The notes below the pieces were generated by a model. The model searched no databases. It saw only the letters and a list, made by a program, of their open reading frames with translations, and was not told the origin of the DNA. The position numbers and the translations under genes are program-made. 64,000 nt of DNA, from contig NZ_JAJOHW010000100.1 in NCBI RefSeq assembly GCF_021129195.1, positions 33,437 through 97,436 on the forward strand. The letters run 5' to 3'. Source of the DNA: Chromobacterium aquaticum (GTDB lineage: Bacteria > Pseudomonadota > Gammaproteobacteria > Burkholderiales > Chromobacteriaceae). Shown one piece after another: positions 1 to 9,735 of the stretch. Numbering within the stretch: the stretch's first letter is position 1; each line of letters begins with the position of its first letter.

Positions 1-613
1 CCGAGGTCTTGATGCCGATCTTGATATCGTCAGGCTTGTCGCTGATGGCGTAGGCGGTGTCGTAAGCCAGCGTCCAGCAGGCATTGGCCAGCAACAGCAG
101 CCAGGCCAGCGCCGGTACCTCGCCGGCCTGGGCGGCGAAGGCCATCGGGATGCCGAAGGAGAAGGCCAGGCCCAGATAGGCCTGCGGCACCGGGAAGAAA
201 CGCTTGGTGTACGGATAGGTGGCGGCGATGAACAGCGCCGGCAGGCTCAACAGCAAGGTCAGACGGTTAAGCGGCAGGATCAGCAGCAGCGACAGCAGGG
301 CCAGGCCGGCGGCCAGCAGCAAGGCTTCTTTCTTGCTGACCGCGCCGCGGGCGAACGGGCGCAGCCGAGTGCGCGCCACATGGGCGTCGAAATCGCGGTC
401 GGCGTAGTCGTTGACCACGCAGCCGGCGGAGCGCATCAAGAAAGTGCCAATGATGAAAATCAGCACGATGAGCGGATCGGGCCGGCCGTGGCCGGCGATC
501 AATAGCGCCCACAGCGTCGGCCACAGCAGCAAAAAGGTGCCGATGGGCTTGTCCATGCGCATCAACTGCATGTACACGGAGAAGCGGTCCTTGAAAACGG
601 CGGCGGTGATCAC
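1..613 (-). CDS. ubiA: 4-hydroxybenzoate polyprenyltransferase, 3' end cut by window
   Basis: Membrane prenyltransferase that attaches the polyprenyl tail to 4-hydroxybenzoate, the second committed step of ubiquinone synthesis. About 204 codons are visible and the C-terminus lies outside the window. The first Asp-rich motif reads NDYADRDFD (about residues 68-76) and the second region reads [19 protein letters not shown], both typical of UbiA. Hydrophobic stretches alternate through the reading frame. The start is a GTG whose last bases overlap the TGA of the upstream ubiC (4-bp GTGA overlap), which implies translational coupling. This frame was read from the raw sequence because no ATG opens it. 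Confidence 0.93.
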   Translation of the reverse strand, partial: MITAAVFKDRFSVYMQLMRMDKPIGTFLLLWPTLWALLIAGHGRPDPLIVLIFIIGTFLMRSAGCVVNDYADRDFDAHVARTRLRPFARGAVSKKEALLLAAGLALLSLLLILPLNRLTLLLSLPALFIAATYPYTKRFFPVPQAYLGLAFSFGIPMAFAAQAGEVPALAWLLLLANACWTLAYDTAYAISDKPDDIKIGIKTS

Positions 614-1143
614 AGCAAAGTCTCCAGTTCCGGCAAAAACAGTTCGCAGATCAGCAAGGGCGCCTGGCGCAGCAGGAAGCGGCAGCGCCGCGCCGGATAG
701 CTTTGATGCGGGCTCAGCGCCGCCGCGGGTTCAAACAGCGGATGGTCGGCGTCTATCAATTGGTAATGCAAGGGATCGCGGCGTAAATCCGGCAACTCGC
801 TGAACAAGGTCAGGCCCAGGGAGCGGCTGCCGCGGTCTAGAATGGGCAGCCAGTCCGCGCAGTCCAGGCGCGCTACGCTGCGGGCGAACACCACCGGGGT
901 GTCGTCCAGGGTCAAGGCCACTTCGCGCGCCAGCAGCGGCGCGCCGGCGGCCAGGCCCAGCAGCGCGGCCTCGTCGTCCAGGCAAGGGCCGGTTTGCTGC
1001 TTCAGCACGCGCACGGCGAAGCGGCGGCCGGTGGCTTGCAGCCGTTCGGTCAGCGAGCCGGCTTCGGTGAGACAGGATAGTACGGCGGCGGGCAGCGCGG
1101 GGGGCTGCGGCCGCCAGAGTGCGTGATGGGGCATGGCGCGCAT
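610..1143 (-). CDS. ubiC: Chorismate lyase (chorismate to 4-hydroxybenzoate and pyruvate)
   Basis: 177-residue cytosolic enzyme giving 4-hydroxybenzoate for the adjacent ubiA. The family is about 165-180 residues. The C-terminal ELFLP segment carries the conserved glutamate of UbiC, and PVVFARSVA matches the central strand region. No clear Shine-Dalgarno lies before the first ATG, and an in-frame ATG three codons later (1134) is equally possible. The ubiC-ubiA order with a 4-bp overlap is the same arrangement as in enterobacteria and supports both calls. Confidence 0.9.
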   Translation of the reverse strand: MRAMPHHALWRPQPPALPAAVLSCLTEAGSLTERLQATGRRFAVRVLKQQTGPCLDDEAALLGLAAGAPLLAREVALTLDDTPVVFARSVARLDCADWLPILDRGSRSLGLTLFSELPDLRRDPLHYQLIDADHPLFEPAAALSPHQSYPARRCRFLLRQAPLLICELFLPELETLL

Positions 1144-1265
1144 TATGCCAAAGCCGGCGCGGCCTTGTCCCGTCCCATCTGCGGCCTGGGCGCGCGCATC
1201 TGTCTATCCCCAAGCGCGCGCCGGCACATTATCATGTTGGCATTGCTGTTTGGCTGGGGGCTGAG

Positions 1266-1631
1266 GTGATAGAGACCGCATTGTGTTTGCTGGGTTTTCA
1301 ATTGGCGGGAGAAGTGCTGGCGCGAGGCTTGGGCCTGCCGCTGCCCGGCCCGGTGCTGGGCATGTTGTTGCTGTTTGTCGCGCTGAGCGTGCGCCGCGGC
1401 GTGCCGGCCACGCTGCAAACCCAGGTGCCGCGTTTTCTGGCGCACATGTCCTTGCTGTTCATTCCGGCCGGCGGCGCGGTGCTGGCCTACCAGGGCTTGC
1501 TGGCCGAGCACGGCGCGCGGCTGGCTGCGGTGCTGGCGCTATCCACGCTGACCACGCTGCTGGTGCCGGGCCTGGCCCTGCACTGGATGCTGGCGCGGCG
1601 GCGTCGCAGGAGCGGACATGGCGGGCATTGA
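1266..1631 (+). CDS. LrgA/CidA family holin-like membrane protein
   Basis: Small membrane protein of about 121 residues with four hydrophobic segments. The PLPGPVLGMLLLF segment near residues 26-38 is the CidA/LrgA hallmark. These proteins work with an LrgB partner in murein hydrolase export and cell-death control, or in pyruvate uptake in some bacteria; the role here is not known. I chose the GTG at 1266, preceded by a GGGG-rich stretch, because the longer frame (from 1119) adds a non-hydrophobic N-terminus unlike the family. The stop overlaps the next gene by 14 bp. Confidence 0.82.
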   Translation: MIETALCLLGFQLAGEVLARGLGLPLPGPVLGMLLLFVALSVRRGVPATLQTQVPRFLAHMSLLFIPAGGAVLAYQGLLAEHGARLAAVLALSTLTTLLVPGLALHWMLARRRRRSGHGGH

Positions 1632-2334
1632 GGCATTGGGCGCCTTGCGCGCGTCGCCGTTGACCGGGGTGTTTGTCACATTGCTGGCTTATCGTCTGGC
1701 CTTGTGGCTGAATCGGCGCTGTCATGGCCACCCCTTGTCCAATCCGGTGCTGATCGGCGTGCTGCTGCTGTTGGGTTGGCTATTGCTGTCGGGCACCGAT
1801 TATCGCCAGTACATGCAGGGCGCGCAGTTGATCCAGATGTTGCTGGGACCGGCCACGGTGGCGCTGGCGGTGCCCTTGTACGGCAATCTGAGCCGCCTCA
1901 AGCGCGCGGCGGGGCCGCTGGCGCTGAGCATTTTGCTGGGCGGGCTGGCCGGCATCGTCAGCGCGGTGGGTTTTGGCTGGCTGTTCGGCCTGCCGCACGA
2001 GGTCTTGCTGTCGCTGAGCACGCGCGCGGTGACCACGCCGATCGCGATGAGCGTGGCCCAGGGCATAGGCGGGGTGCCCGAGTTGTCGGCGATGTGCGTG
2101 ATCCTGTCCGGAATTTTCGGCGCGGTGGTGGCGCGGCCGCTGTTCGCCGCGCTGGGTTTGCACGATGATATGGCGCTGGGCGTTGCCACCGGCATTTCCG
2201 CGCACGGGATAGGAACGGCGCGGGTGTTCCAGTTGTCGGAGACTGCGGGGGCGTTCGCGGGGCTGGCGATGGGCTTGAACGGCTTGCTTACCGCCTTGCT
2301 GGTGCCCTTGCTGCTGGCGTTGTTCCCGCTGTAG
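1618..2334 (+). CDS. LrgB/CidB family membrane protein
   Basis: 238 residues, strongly hydrophobic throughout, of the LrgB family that pairs with LrgA. Conserved stretches include HPLSNPVLIGVLLL (about residues 37-50), STRAVTTPIAMSVAQGIGG (about 134-152), and the GISAHGIGTARVFQ motif near 197-210. Translation starts inside the end of the lrgA-like gene, so the two are almost certainly one operon. No LytTR or LysR regulator sits beside them. Confidence 0.88.
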   Translation: MAGIEALGALRASPLTGVFVTLLAYRLALWLNRRCHGHPLSNPVLIGVLLLLGWLLLSGTDYRQYMQGAQLIQMLLGPATVALAVPLYGNLSRLKRAAGPLALSILLGGLAGIVSAVGFGWLFGLPHEVLLSLSTRAVTTPIAMSVAQGIGGVPELSAMCVILSGIFGAVVARPLFAALGLHDDMALGVATGISAHGIGTARVFQLSETAGAFAGLAMGLNGLLTALLVPLLLALFPL

Positions 2335-2448
2335 GCGGGGCGGCGGTTTTCATTGCGCAGTCGCGCCAAGCCGCGCATCCCGTCATCAGCGGATGCCCGA
2401 CTTGGCTCGCTTGCGGCGGAATTAAAAATATTTTTACGAGGGGTGTGT

Positions 2449-2907
2449 ATGGATTTGATTTTGTGGCGCCATGCCGAGGCCGAGGAAGGTTCCGACGATC
2501 TGGCCCGCGCCTTGACGCGACGCGGCCAGCAGCAGGCCAGCCAGATGGCGTCCTGGCTGCGGGTGCGCCTGCCGCGCGACTATCTATTGCTGGCGTCCGA
2601 GGCCAAGCGCTCGCAGCAGACCGCGGCGCTGCTGGCCAAGAGCTTTCAGACCGTGCCGGCGCTGAACCCGACGGCATCGCCGCAAGAGGTGCTGGAGGCG
2701 ATAGGCTGGCCGGAAGCGAACCGCACCGTGGTGCTGGTCGGCCATCAGCCTTATATCGGCTGGCTGACATCCGCTCTGTTGTCGGAACAGCAGCAGCTGT
2801 GGAGCGTGAAGAAGGGCTCGATCTGGTGGCTGAGCCACCGCGAGCGCCATGGCATTGAGCAGACGCGCTTGAAGGCGATGATGACGCCGGGCATGTTGCA
2901 GCCCTGA
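2449..2907 (+). CDS. sixA: Phosphohistidine phosphatase SixA
   Basis: 152-residue histidine-phosphatase family enzyme. SixA removes phosphate from histidine of HPt or PTS proteins. The phosphoacceptor histidine lies in the N-terminal LWRHAEAEEG motif (His8) and a second active-site His is in VLVGHQPYIG. The short length without the lid insertions of phosphoglycerate mutase fits SixA. An ATG at 2449 with the RBS-like ACGAGGGG just upstream was preferred over the longer frame, which lacks family similarity. It is followed at once by a strong terminator. Confidence 0.85.
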   Translation: MDLILWRHAEAEEGSDDLARALTRRGQQQASQMASWLRVRLPRDYLLLASEAKRSQQTAALLAKSFQTVPALNPTASPQEVLEAIGWPEANRTVVLVGHQPYIGWLTSALLSEQQQLWSVKKGSIWWLSHRERHGIEQTRLKAMMTPGMLQP

Positions 2908-2917
2908 GCCGGAACCT

Positions 2918-2947
2918 AAAAAGGCCCCTCGATCGAGGGGCCTTTTT
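2918..2947. terminator. Bidirectional intrinsic terminator between sixA and metE
   Basis: Near-perfect palindrome: an A5 run, then GGCCCCTCGATCGAGGGGCC, then T5. The U-tract is present in both directions, so it ends the convergent sixA and metE transcripts. Confidence 0.9.
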
Positions 2948-2966
2948 CTTGTCGGTCTCCAAGGTT

Positions 2967-5258
2967 TCAAACGACGGCGTCGGTCTCTTGCGCCAATCGT
3001 TGTCGCAGCGTCTTGCTGACCTTGACCATGCTGGCGAGCGCGGCCTCCACCTCGGGCCAGCCGCGGGTTTTCAGGCCGCAATCGGGATTGACCCACAGTT
3101 TTTCCGGCTCGATCACTTGCAGCGCCTTTTCCAGCAGTTGCTGAATTTCCGCCTCAGGCGGCACTCGCGGGCTGTGGATGTCGTAGACGCCGGGGCCGAT
3201 GGCGTTGGGGTAGCGGAAGTGGCCGAAGTCCTGCAACAGCTCCATGTCCGAACGCGAGGTTTCGATGGTGATCACATCGGCGTCCAGCGCGGCGATGGCC
3301 GGCAGGATGTCGCCGAACTCCGAATAGCACATATGGGTGTGGATCTGGGTGGCGTCGGCCACGCCGTGGCAAGACAGGCGGAAGGCCTGGCCGGCCCAGT
3401 CCAGATAGGCGGCGCGGTCGGCGCGCTTCAGCGGCAGGCCTTCGCGGATCGCCGGTTCGTCGATCTGGATCACGCGGATGCCGGCGCTTTCCAGATCGCG
3501 CACTTCGTCGTTCAGCGCCAGGGCGATCTGGCGGCAGACTTCGCCGCGCGGCAGGTCGTCGCGGACAAAACTCCATTGCAGGATGGTGACCGGGCCGGTC
3601 AGCATGCCCTTGACCGGACGCGGGGTCAGGCTTTGCGCGTATTCGGCCCATTCCACGGTCATCGGCTGCGGCCGCGCCACGTCGCCGAACAGAATCGGCG
3701 GCTTGACGCAACGGCTGCCGTAGCTTTGCACCCAGCCGCCGGCGGTGAACACGAAGCCGGACAATTGTTCGCCGAAGTACTCCACCATATCGTTGCGCTC
3801 GGCCTCGCCGTGCACCAGCACATCGATGTCCAGCGCCTCCTGGCGGCGGATCGCCAGCTCGATTTCCTGCTGCATCGCCTGGCGGTAGGCATCGGCGGAC
3901 AATTCGCCGCGCTTGAAGCCGGCGCGAGCGCCGCGGATGGACGCGGTTTGCGGGAAGGAGCCTATGGTGGTGGTGGGCAGCAGCGGCAGCTTGAGCCAGG
4001 CTTGCTGCGCGGCGGCGCGGACCGGATAGGCGCTGTGGCGTTGATCGGCGTCGGCTGGCAGCGCGGCCAGCCGCTGTTGGACATCGGGACGGTGGATCAG
4101 CGGGCTGGCGGCGCGCTGTTGACGGGCGTAATCGCTGCCGGCCAATTCATTGGCGATGGCGTCGCGGCCTTGTTCCACGCCGCGCTTCAATACCTTCAGT
4201 TCGTTCAGCTTCTGCACCGCGAAGGCGAGCCAGGTCTTGACGTCGACATCGAGCTGGGTTTCCGCGGCCAGGTCGAAGGGGGTGTGCAGCAAGGAGCAAC
4301 TGGGGGCAATCCACAAGCGCTCGCCCAATTCGGCGGCCAGCGGCAGCAGGCCGGCCAGCGCGCGGGACAGGTCGGCGCGCCAGATATTGCGGCCATCGAT
4401 GACGCCGGCGGACAGCACCTTGTCCTGCGGCCAGCCGGCGGCGAAGGCTTCCAGCTGCAGCGGCGCGCGCACCAGGTCCAGGTGCAGGCCGGCCACCGGC
4501 AGGCGCTTGAGCCGTTCGGCGTGTTCGGCGACGCTGCCGAAGTAAGTGGCCAGCAATAGCCGCAAGGAGCTGTCTTGCAATTGTTGGTAGGCGGGCTCGA
4601 AGGCGGTCAGCCATTCTTGCGGCAGGTCCAGCGCCAGGATGGGCTCGTCGATCTGGACCCATTCCACCTTGGCCTCGGCCAGCGCGGCCAGCAGCTCGCG
4701 GTAGGCTTGCAGCAGGCCGGGCAACAGTGCGAGCTTGTCGAAGTCGGCGCCCTTGCTCTTGCCCAGCCACAGCAGGGACAAAGGCCCCAGCAGCACCGGC
4801 TTGGCGCGCAGGCCCAGCGCCTGGGCTTCGCGCACTTGCGCCAGCAGGCGCTGCGGCTGAGCCTGGAAAGCGGTGTCGGCATGCCATTCCGGCACCAGGT
4901 AGTGGTAATTGGTGTCGAACCATTTGGTCATTTCCAGCGCCGGCTGTTTGGCGTTGCCGCGCGCCAGCTGGAAGTATTGTTCCGTGCTCAGTTGCGCCGG
5001 GTCGAAGCCGAAGCGCGGCGGCACCACGCCCACCAGCAGCTGCGCGTCCAGCACATGATCGTAGAGGGAGAAATCGCCAACCGGTGACAATTCCACGCCG
5101 GCGCCTTTTTGCAGCAGCCAGTGGCGCTGGCGCAGTTCGCGCGCGCCGCCGAGCAGCGCGGTCTCGTCGATTTCATTCTTCCAGTAATTCTCCAGCAGGG
5201 TTTTCAGTTCGCGTTTGGCGCCGATGCGGGGAAAGCCGAGCAAGTGCAGGGTGGTCAT
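2967..5258 (-). CDS. metE: Cobalamin-independent methionine synthase
   Basis: 763-residue 5-methyltetrahydropteroyltriglutamate-homocysteine methyltransferase, the last step of methionine synthesis. It opens with [13 protein letters not shown] as in other MetE proteins. Zinc ligands are visible in the C-terminal domain: HTHMCYSEF (His and Cys) and NPDCGLKTR (Cys). Length matches the family (about 755 residues). It is transcribed divergently from its likely activator metR, with two MetR-box-like sites between them. The 93-bp gap is too short for a cobalamin riboswitch. Confidence 0.97.
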   Translation of the reverse strand: MTTLHLLGFPRIGAKRELKTLLENYWKNEIDETALLGGARELRQRHWLLQKGAGVELSPVGDFSLYDHVLDAQLLVGVVPPRFGFDPAQLSTEQYFQLARGNAKQPALEMTKWFDTNYHYLVPEWHADTAFQAQPQRLLAQVREAQALGLRAKPVLLGPLSLLWLGKSKGADFDKLALLPGLLQAYRELLAALAEAKVEWVQIDEPILALDLPQEWLTAFEPAYQQLQDSSLRLLLATYFGSVAEHAERLKRLPVAGLHLDLVRAPLQLEAFAAGWPQDKVLSAGVIDGRNIWRADLSRALAGLLPLAAELGERLWIAPSCSLLHTPFDLAAETQLDVDVKTWLAFAVQKLNELKVLKRGVEQGRDAIANELAGSDYARQQRAASPLIHRPDVQQRLAALPADADQRHSAYPVRAAAQQAWLKLPLLPTTTIGSFPQTASIRGARAGFKRGELSADAYRQAMQQEIELAIRRQEALDIDVLVHGEAERNDMVEYFGEQLSGFVFTAGGWVQSYGSRCVKPPILFGDVARPQPMTVEWAEYAQSLTPRPVKGMLTGPVTILQWSFVRDDLPRGEVCRQIALALNDEVRDLESAGIRVIQIDEPAIREGLPLKRADRAAYLDWAGQAFRLSCHGVADATQIHTHMCYSEFGDILPAIAALDADVITIETSRSDMELLQDFGHFRYPNAIGPGVYDIHSPRVPPEAEIQQLLEKALQVIEPEKLWVNPDCGLKTRGWPEVEAALASMVKVSKTLRQRLAQETDAVV

Positions 5259-5308
5259 GGGTGGACTCCTTGGTTCGTGATGTCCCTAGCATTGCGCAAG
5301 CTGCTGTA

Positions 5309-5321
5309 TGATACAAACTCA
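5309..5321. promoter_or_regulatory. Second, weaker MetR-box-like site
   Basis: TGATACAAACTCA keeps the outer TGA and TCA of the TGAA-N5-TTCA consensus but has mismatches inside. Its start is 31 bp (about three helical turns) from the start of the strong site at 5340, on the metE side. Tandem MetR sites are known upstream of metE in enterobacteria. The match is partial and could be chance. Confidence 0.45.
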
Positions 5322-5339
5322 TTATTTTGCCAGTTAACA

Positions 5340-5352
5340 TGAAATGAATTCA
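5340..5352. promoter_or_regulatory. MetR box
   Basis: TGAAATGAATTCA matches the MetR consensus TGAA-N5-TTCA exactly. It lies in the metE-metR divergent region and ends on the first base of the upstream metR ATG. This position suits metR autorepression together with metE activation. Confidence 0.75.
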
Positions 5353-6284
5353 TGATGAGCATTCTGGAAATCCGACATCTGCGCACCCTGCTGGCGCTGG
5401 CCGAAACCGGCAGCGTGTCCTTGGCCGCCAGCCGCCTGTTCCTGACCCAGTCGGCGCTGTCGCACCAGTTGAAACAATTGGAGCAGGGCTATGGCATGAG
5501 CTTGTTCGAGCGCAAGACCCAGCCATTGCGTTTTACCGCCGCCGGCGAGCGCTTGCTGACGCTGGCGCATGATCTGAACGCGCGAGTGGCGGCGGCGGAG
5601 CGCGACCTGGCGCGGCTGCGCCAGGGCGAGGCCGGCGAATTGCGCGTGGCGGTGGAGTGCCATACCTGCTTTGACTGGCTGATGCCGGCGATGGACGCGT
5701 TCCGCCAGCATTGGCCGGGCGTGGAGCTGGACATCGTGTCCGGTTTCCATACCGACCCGGTCAGTCTGCTGCTGAGCCACCGCGCCGATCTGGCCATCGT
5801 GTCGGAGGCGGAAACCCAGGCCGGCGTCGATTTCCAGCCGCTGTTCGCTTATGAAATGGTGGGCATCGTCGCGCGCGATCATCCGCTGGCGCACAAGCGC
5901 TGCTGGCTGGCGGAGGATTTCGCCGACGAGACGCTGATTCATTACCCGGTGCCGGATGAAATGCTGGACCTGGTGCGCAAGGTGCTGCGGCCGGCGGGGA
6001 TCAATCCGGCGCGGCGCAGCAGCGAACTGACCATCGCCATCATCCAGCTGGTGGCCAGCCGCCGTGGAGTGGCGGCTCTGCCGTATTGGGCGGTCAAGCC
6101 CTATCTGGAGCGCGGTTACGTGGTGGCACGGCCTATCGGCGAGCGCGGTTTGAGCAGTGAGCTGTACGCGGCGGTGCGCAGCGACGATGGCGGCCTGGCC
6201 TATATGCAGGACTTTCTGGCCACGGTGCGCGAGCAGAGCTTCGCCACCTTGCCAGGGCTGACGCCGCTGGGCGCGACCAACTGA
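5352..6284 (+). CDS. metR: LysR-type regulator MetR
   Basis: 310-residue LysR-family regulator. The N-terminal helix-turn-helix covers about residues 5-62 (LEIRHLRTLLALAETGS, SQSALSHQLKQLE-like), and EKKTQPLRF-like and AVECHTCFDWL segments match MetR proteins. MetR uses homocysteine as co-inducer to activate metE and other methionine genes. Two adjacent ATGs (5352 and 5355) are possible starts and neither has a clear Shine-Dalgarno. The divergent partner is metE, which settles the specificity among LysR proteins. Confidence 0.92.
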   Translation: MMSILEIRHLRTLLALAETGSVSLAASRLFLTQSALSHQLKQLEQGYGMSLFERKTQPLRFTAAGERLLTLAHDLNARVAAAERDLARLRQGEAGELRVAVECHTCFDWLMPAMDAFRQHWPGVELDIVSGFHTDPVSLLLSHRADLAIVSEAETQAGVDFQPLFAYEMVGIVARDHPLAHKRCWLAEDFADETLIHYPVPDEMLDLVRKVLRPAGINPARRSSELTIAIIQLVASRRGVAALPYWAVKPYLERGYVVARPIGERGLSSELYAAVRSDDGGLAYMQDFLATVREQSFATLPGLTPLGATN

Positions 6285-6285
6285 T

Positions 6286-7026
6286 TCAGGGCAGGGCCAG
6301 TTGCCGGCGCAGCGGCGGCAGTTGATTCCAGACGCAGCGCATGCGCTCCGGATGAGCCTGGCCGTAGGCCTGGCTGAACACCAGGTAGTTGCTTTCGGTC
6401 TTGAGCGGGGGCTGCAGCTTTTTCATGTGTAGCTGCGGCTGGCCGGCCAGATAGGCATCGCCGCCGGGTTCATGCATGGCGAAAGCGGCGATGCGCCCGG
6501 CCTGCAACTTGGCGAAGTTTTCCGCCATATTGCCGCCTTCTTCCGACGCGATGCGCCGGGCTTTCAATTCGCGAGTGATCGCCCAGCCGCGGTTGACGCC
6601 CACTTTCTCATCCTCGGGCAGGTCCAGCCGGAGGCCGTCCCAGCGCAGCGCCGATTGCTGCGGCACATAGAGCACATAGGACATGGCGGCCAATCGGTAG
6701 CGCGGATCGACCTGGCCGTCGCGCATCGGGTAGCGCATCTGCTTGGCTCGGTCAGTCTGGAAGGACAGCATGGCGGCGGCGTCGGCCTGGCTCAGCGCCA
6801 GGCTGCGCAGCACGCGCCGAGCCGGCAGCGGGCGGAATTGCGGGCTCAGGCCGCAGCGCTCCGCCGCAGTCTTGACCAGTTCGATGACGGGGCCGGACAG
6901 CCGGGGCGGGGAGTAGTCGACGAAGGGGGCCGGCTCGGCATTGCCGACGACGATGCGCAAGACGGGCGCGGCGTGCGTCCATCCGCCGGCCAGCAGGGCG
7001 AGCAGAGCCAGTACGGGCTTGGGCAT
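6286..7026 (-). CDS. Periplasmic solute-binding protein-like (SBP_bac_3 type), orphan
   Basis: 246 residues with a signal peptide (MPKPVLALLALLAGGWTHAA, cleavage after about residue 19) and the two-lobe pattern of family 3 amino-acid-binding proteins, e.g. a GNAEPAPFVDYSP start and an AAAMLSFQTDRAKQMRYP strand. No permease or ATPase gene is near. It lies just downstream of ntrC on the same strand (30-bp gap), so it may be cotranscribed with ntrBC. Its stop is one base from the convergent metR stop. The ligand cannot be deduced. Confidence 0.75.
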   Translation of the reverse strand: MPKPVLALLALLAGGWTHAAPVLRIVVGNAEPAPFVDYSPPRLSGPVIELVKTAAERCGLSPQFRPLPARRVLRSLALSQADAAAMLSFQTDRAKQMRYPMRDGQVDPRYRLAAMSYVLYVPQQSALRWDGLRLDLPEDEKVGVNRGWAITRELKARRIASEEGGNMAENFAKLQAGRIAAFAMHEPGGDAYLAGQPQLHMKKLQPPLKTESNYLVFSQAYGQAHPERMRCVWNQLPPLRRQLALP

Positions 7027-7056
7027 GGGCGCGTCCTCGCGGCAATGATCATGGTT

Positions 7057-8511
7057 TCATTTTATGAGCCCCGGCTCGGCTTTGTCATGCGCTTCGTCAG
7101 CATGGGCTTCCAAACCCAGTTCCTGGATCTTGCGGGTCAGGGTGTTGCGGCCCCAGCCCAGCAGATGGGCGGCTTCCACCTTGCGGCCGCCGGTGTGCGC
7201 CAGGCCGCTGCGGATGCAGCTGGCTTCGAAGCGGCGGGTCAATTCGTCGATGATGCCGGTTTCGCCGCCGCGCAGACGGCGGCTGACTTCCTCGGCCAGC
7301 AGCAGCGGCCAGTCGGCCTGGGCATCGCCGCTGGCGCTGTGCGCGCCGGCGGCGGCGGGTTCGCGCAGTTCCTGCGGCAGGTCGGCCACTTCCACGGTCT
7401 GGCCGGGAGCCATCACGCTGATCCACTGACACAGATTTTCCAGTTCGCGCACATTGCCGGAGAACGGGCTGTGCTTGACCACGTCCATGGCGGCATCGCT
7501 GAGGCGCTTGGTCTCCACGCCCAGTTGCACCGCGCTCTTGGACAGGAAGTGGCGCGCCAGCAGCGGGATATCCTCGCGTCGCTCCCGCAGCGGCGGCAGC
7601 CGCAGCCGGATCACGTTCAGACGATGGTAGAGGTCTTCGCGGAACTGGCCGTCGCGCACTCGCTGCTCCAGGTTCTGATGGGTGGCGGCGATGACGCGGA
7701 CATTGGCCTTGATCGGGGTGTGGCCGCCGACGCGGTAGAAGTGGCCGTCGGAGAGCACGCGCAGCAGCCGGGTCTGCAGTTCGGTGGGCATGTCGCCGAT
7801 CTCGTCCAGGAACAGCGTGCCGCCTTCGGCCTCTTCGAAGCGGCCGCGGCGGGTGGCGAGCGCGCCGGTGAACGCGCCTTTTTCATGGCCAAACAGCTCG
7901 GATTCCAGCAAGTCCTTGGGTATGGCGGCGGTATTGAGCGCGATGAAGGGGCGGCCGGCGCGCACGGAATGGCGGTGCAGCGCTTCGGCGACTCTTTCCT
8001 TGCCGGTGCCGGATTCGCCGGTGATCAGCACGGTGACGTTGGATTGCGACAACCGACCGATGGCGCGGAACACGTCTTGCATCGCCGGCGCCTGGCCCAA
8101 TAGCGCGGGCATCGCTTCCGTCGCGTCGTCCGTGGCGCTGGCCGGGCTGTTTTCCGCCAGCGCGCGCTCGATCAGCAAGACTGCCTGGTCGACGTCGAAG
8201 GGTTTGGGCAGGTATTCGAAGGCGCCGCCCTGGAAGGCCGCCACCGCCGAGTCCAGGTCCGAGTGCGCGGTCATGATGATGACCGGCAGCGCCGGATGCT
8301 CGCCCTTGACCTTGGCCAGGAACTTCAGTCCGTCTATGCCGGGCATGCGGATGTCGGAGATGATCACTTGCGGCGTGCGGTCGTAGAGCGCGTTCAGCGC
8401 GTCGTCGGCGCTGGCGAAGCTGTCGAAGCCGATGCCGGCGCGGCCCAGCGCTTTTTCCAGCACCCAGCGTATCGCCTTGTCGTCGTCAATAATCCATACC
8501 GCTTGCTTCAT
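7057..8511 (-). CDS. ntrC: Nitrogen regulation response regulator NtrC (sigma-54 activator)
   Basis: 484 residues. The receiver domain (about 1-120) has the phospho-acceptor Asp in IISDIRMPGIDG. The AAA+ domain has Walker A GESGTGKE (about residue 170), the sigma-54 contact loop GAFTGA and Walker B GGTLFLDEIGDM. A C-terminal Fis-type helix-turn-helix ends with LGWGRNTLTRKIQELGL. I chose the ATG with AGGA 8 nt upstream; a longer frame begins 22 codons earlier. It follows ntrB and probably activates the nearby glnA promoter. Confidence 0.95.
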   Translation of the reverse strand: MKQAVWIIDDDKAIRWVLEKALGRAGIGFDSFASADDALNALYDRTPQVIISDIRMPGIDGLKFLAKVKGEHPALPVIIMTAHSDLDSAVAAFQGGAFEYLPKPFDVDQAVLLIERALAENSPASATDDATEAMPALLGQAPAMQDVFRAIGRLSQSNVTVLITGESGTGKERVAEALHRHSVRAGRPFIALNTAAIPKDLLESELFGHEKGAFTGALATRRGRFEEAEGGTLFLDEIGDMPTELQTRLLRVLSDGHFYRVGGHTPIKANVRVIAATHQNLEQRVRDGQFREDLYHRLNVIRLRLPPLRERREDIPLLARHFLSKSAVQLGVETKRLSDAAMDVVKHSPFSGNVRELENLCQWISVMAPGQTVEVADLPQELREPAAAGAHSASGDAQADWPLLLAEEVSRRLRGGETGIIDELTRRFEASCIRSGLAHTGGRKVEAAHLLGWGRNTLTRKIQELGLEAHADEAHDKAEPGLIK

Positions 8512-8580
8512 CACGGAATCCTCATGGTGGGGCTCGCCGGCCTTGGCCGGTCGCCGCAAGGTGTTTTTATCGTTCAATGC

Positions 8581-9633
8581 TTAGTCGGTGGCGAAAGGCA
8601 GCATCACCGTGAAACAGGTCTGTCCCGGCCGCGATTCGAACTCGATATTGCCGCCATGCTGATGGACGAAGGCCTGGGCCAGCGTCAGCCCCAGGCCGGT
8701 GCCTTCGGCGCGGCCGGTGACCAGCGGGTAGAAAATATGGTCCTTGATCTCGTCGGGGATGCCGGGGCCGTTGTCGACGATCTGCAATTTCAATGCCAAG
8801 GTGTGGCGCTTGCGCGCCAGCGTCGCCTGGCGCGCGACCCGGGTGCGCAGCACCAGCTCGCCCTTGCCCTTCATCGCCTGGGTCGCGTTCTTGACGATGT
8901 TGAGGACCACCTGGATCAGTTGTTCCTTGTCCGCCACCAAGAGCGGCAGGCTGGTGTCGTAATCGCGGCGGATCTGCAAGCCGTGCGGGAATTCGGCCAG
9001 CGCGATGCTGCGCACGCGCTCCAGCACTTCATGGATATTGATTTCGGCGCGCACATGGCTGCGGTGCGGCGCCAGCAGGCGATCCACCAGCGACTGCAGG
9101 CGCAGCGCCTCTTCCTTGATCACCGCGGTGTATTCCTTCAGCTCGGGGCGGTCCAGCAACTCGTGCTCCAGCAATTGCGCCGCGCCGCGGATGCCGCCCA
9201 GAGGGTTCTTGATTTCGTGCGCCAGATTGCGGATCAACTCGCGATTGGCCTGGTGCTGCAGCAGCAAGCGCTCTTCATTGGCGATCTTCAACTGCTGATC
9301 CAGCGGTCGCAGCTCGATCAAGGCCAAGCCGCCGTCGGCGTCCACCGGGGTGATGGACAGCGCGATGTGCAGCGCCTGCTCGCTGTGCTGCGGGATCAGT
9401 TCCAGATCGTGTTCGATGAAGCTGGCGTTGTGGCGCAGCGCGGTGGCCAGCGCCTGGCGCAGCGCCGGGCAGGGCTGGAACAGTTCGAACAGGCTGTGGC
9501 GGCGCAGCTCGCGGCTGCCCAGCGCCAGCAGGTTCTCGCAGGCGGGATTGACGAAGTGGAGCGCGCCGTCGGCATCAGCGATCAGCACGGGGGTGTCCAG
9601 CAGTTCTAGTCCGGTAAAGCTGGTCGGCGGCAT
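8581..9633 (-). CDS. ntrB: Nitrogen sensor histidine kinase/phosphatase NtrB
   Basis: 350 residues with no membrane segments. The N-terminal PAS-like domain (about 8-110) is followed by the H-box LAHEIKNPLGGIRGAAQLL (phospho-His about residue 140), N-box NIVKNATQAM, and G-boxes DNGPGIPDEI and GTGLGLTLAQ. NtrB is controlled by PII and phosphorylates or dephosphorylates NtrC according to nitrogen supply. It lies 69 bp upstream of ntrC and has a near-consensus NtrC site about 100 bp upstream. Confidence 0.95.
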   Translation of the reverse strand: MPPTSFTGLELLDTPVLIADADGALHFVNPACENLLALGSRELRRHSLFELFQPCPALRQALATALRHNASFIEHDLELIPQHSEQALHIALSITPVDADGGLALIELRPLDQQLKIANEERLLLQHQANRELIRNLAHEIKNPLGGIRGAAQLLEHELLDRPELKEYTAVIKEEALRLQSLVDRLLAPHRSHVRAEINIHEVLERVRSIALAEFPHGLQIRRDYDTSLPLLVADKEQLIQVVLNIVKNATQAMKGKGELVLRTRVARQATLARKRHTLALKLQIVDNGPGIPDEIKDHIFYPLVTGRAEGTGLGLTLAQAFVHQHGGNIEFESRPGQTCFTVMLPFATD

Positions 9634-9735
9634 GGTGTGGGGTGTCCTGTGGGCTCGGTCGCGAAGGGCATGCGTTGGCGCAGCAAGATTCGGGCCATGC
9701 CCGTGGGATGGGGAATGGCCCGTTTAATGGCAGTA

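Noticed and set aside
2949..4559. Long ORF antisense to metE (and similar ones opposite htpG, glnA, ispH and ybiT)
   Set aside because: Each lies entirely over a clearly identified gene and reads as His/Gln/Gly-rich sequence typical of antisense frames in GC-rich DNA.
5259..5339. Cobalamin riboswitch before metE
   Set aside because: The gap is too short and lacks the B12-box; MetR boxes explain control.
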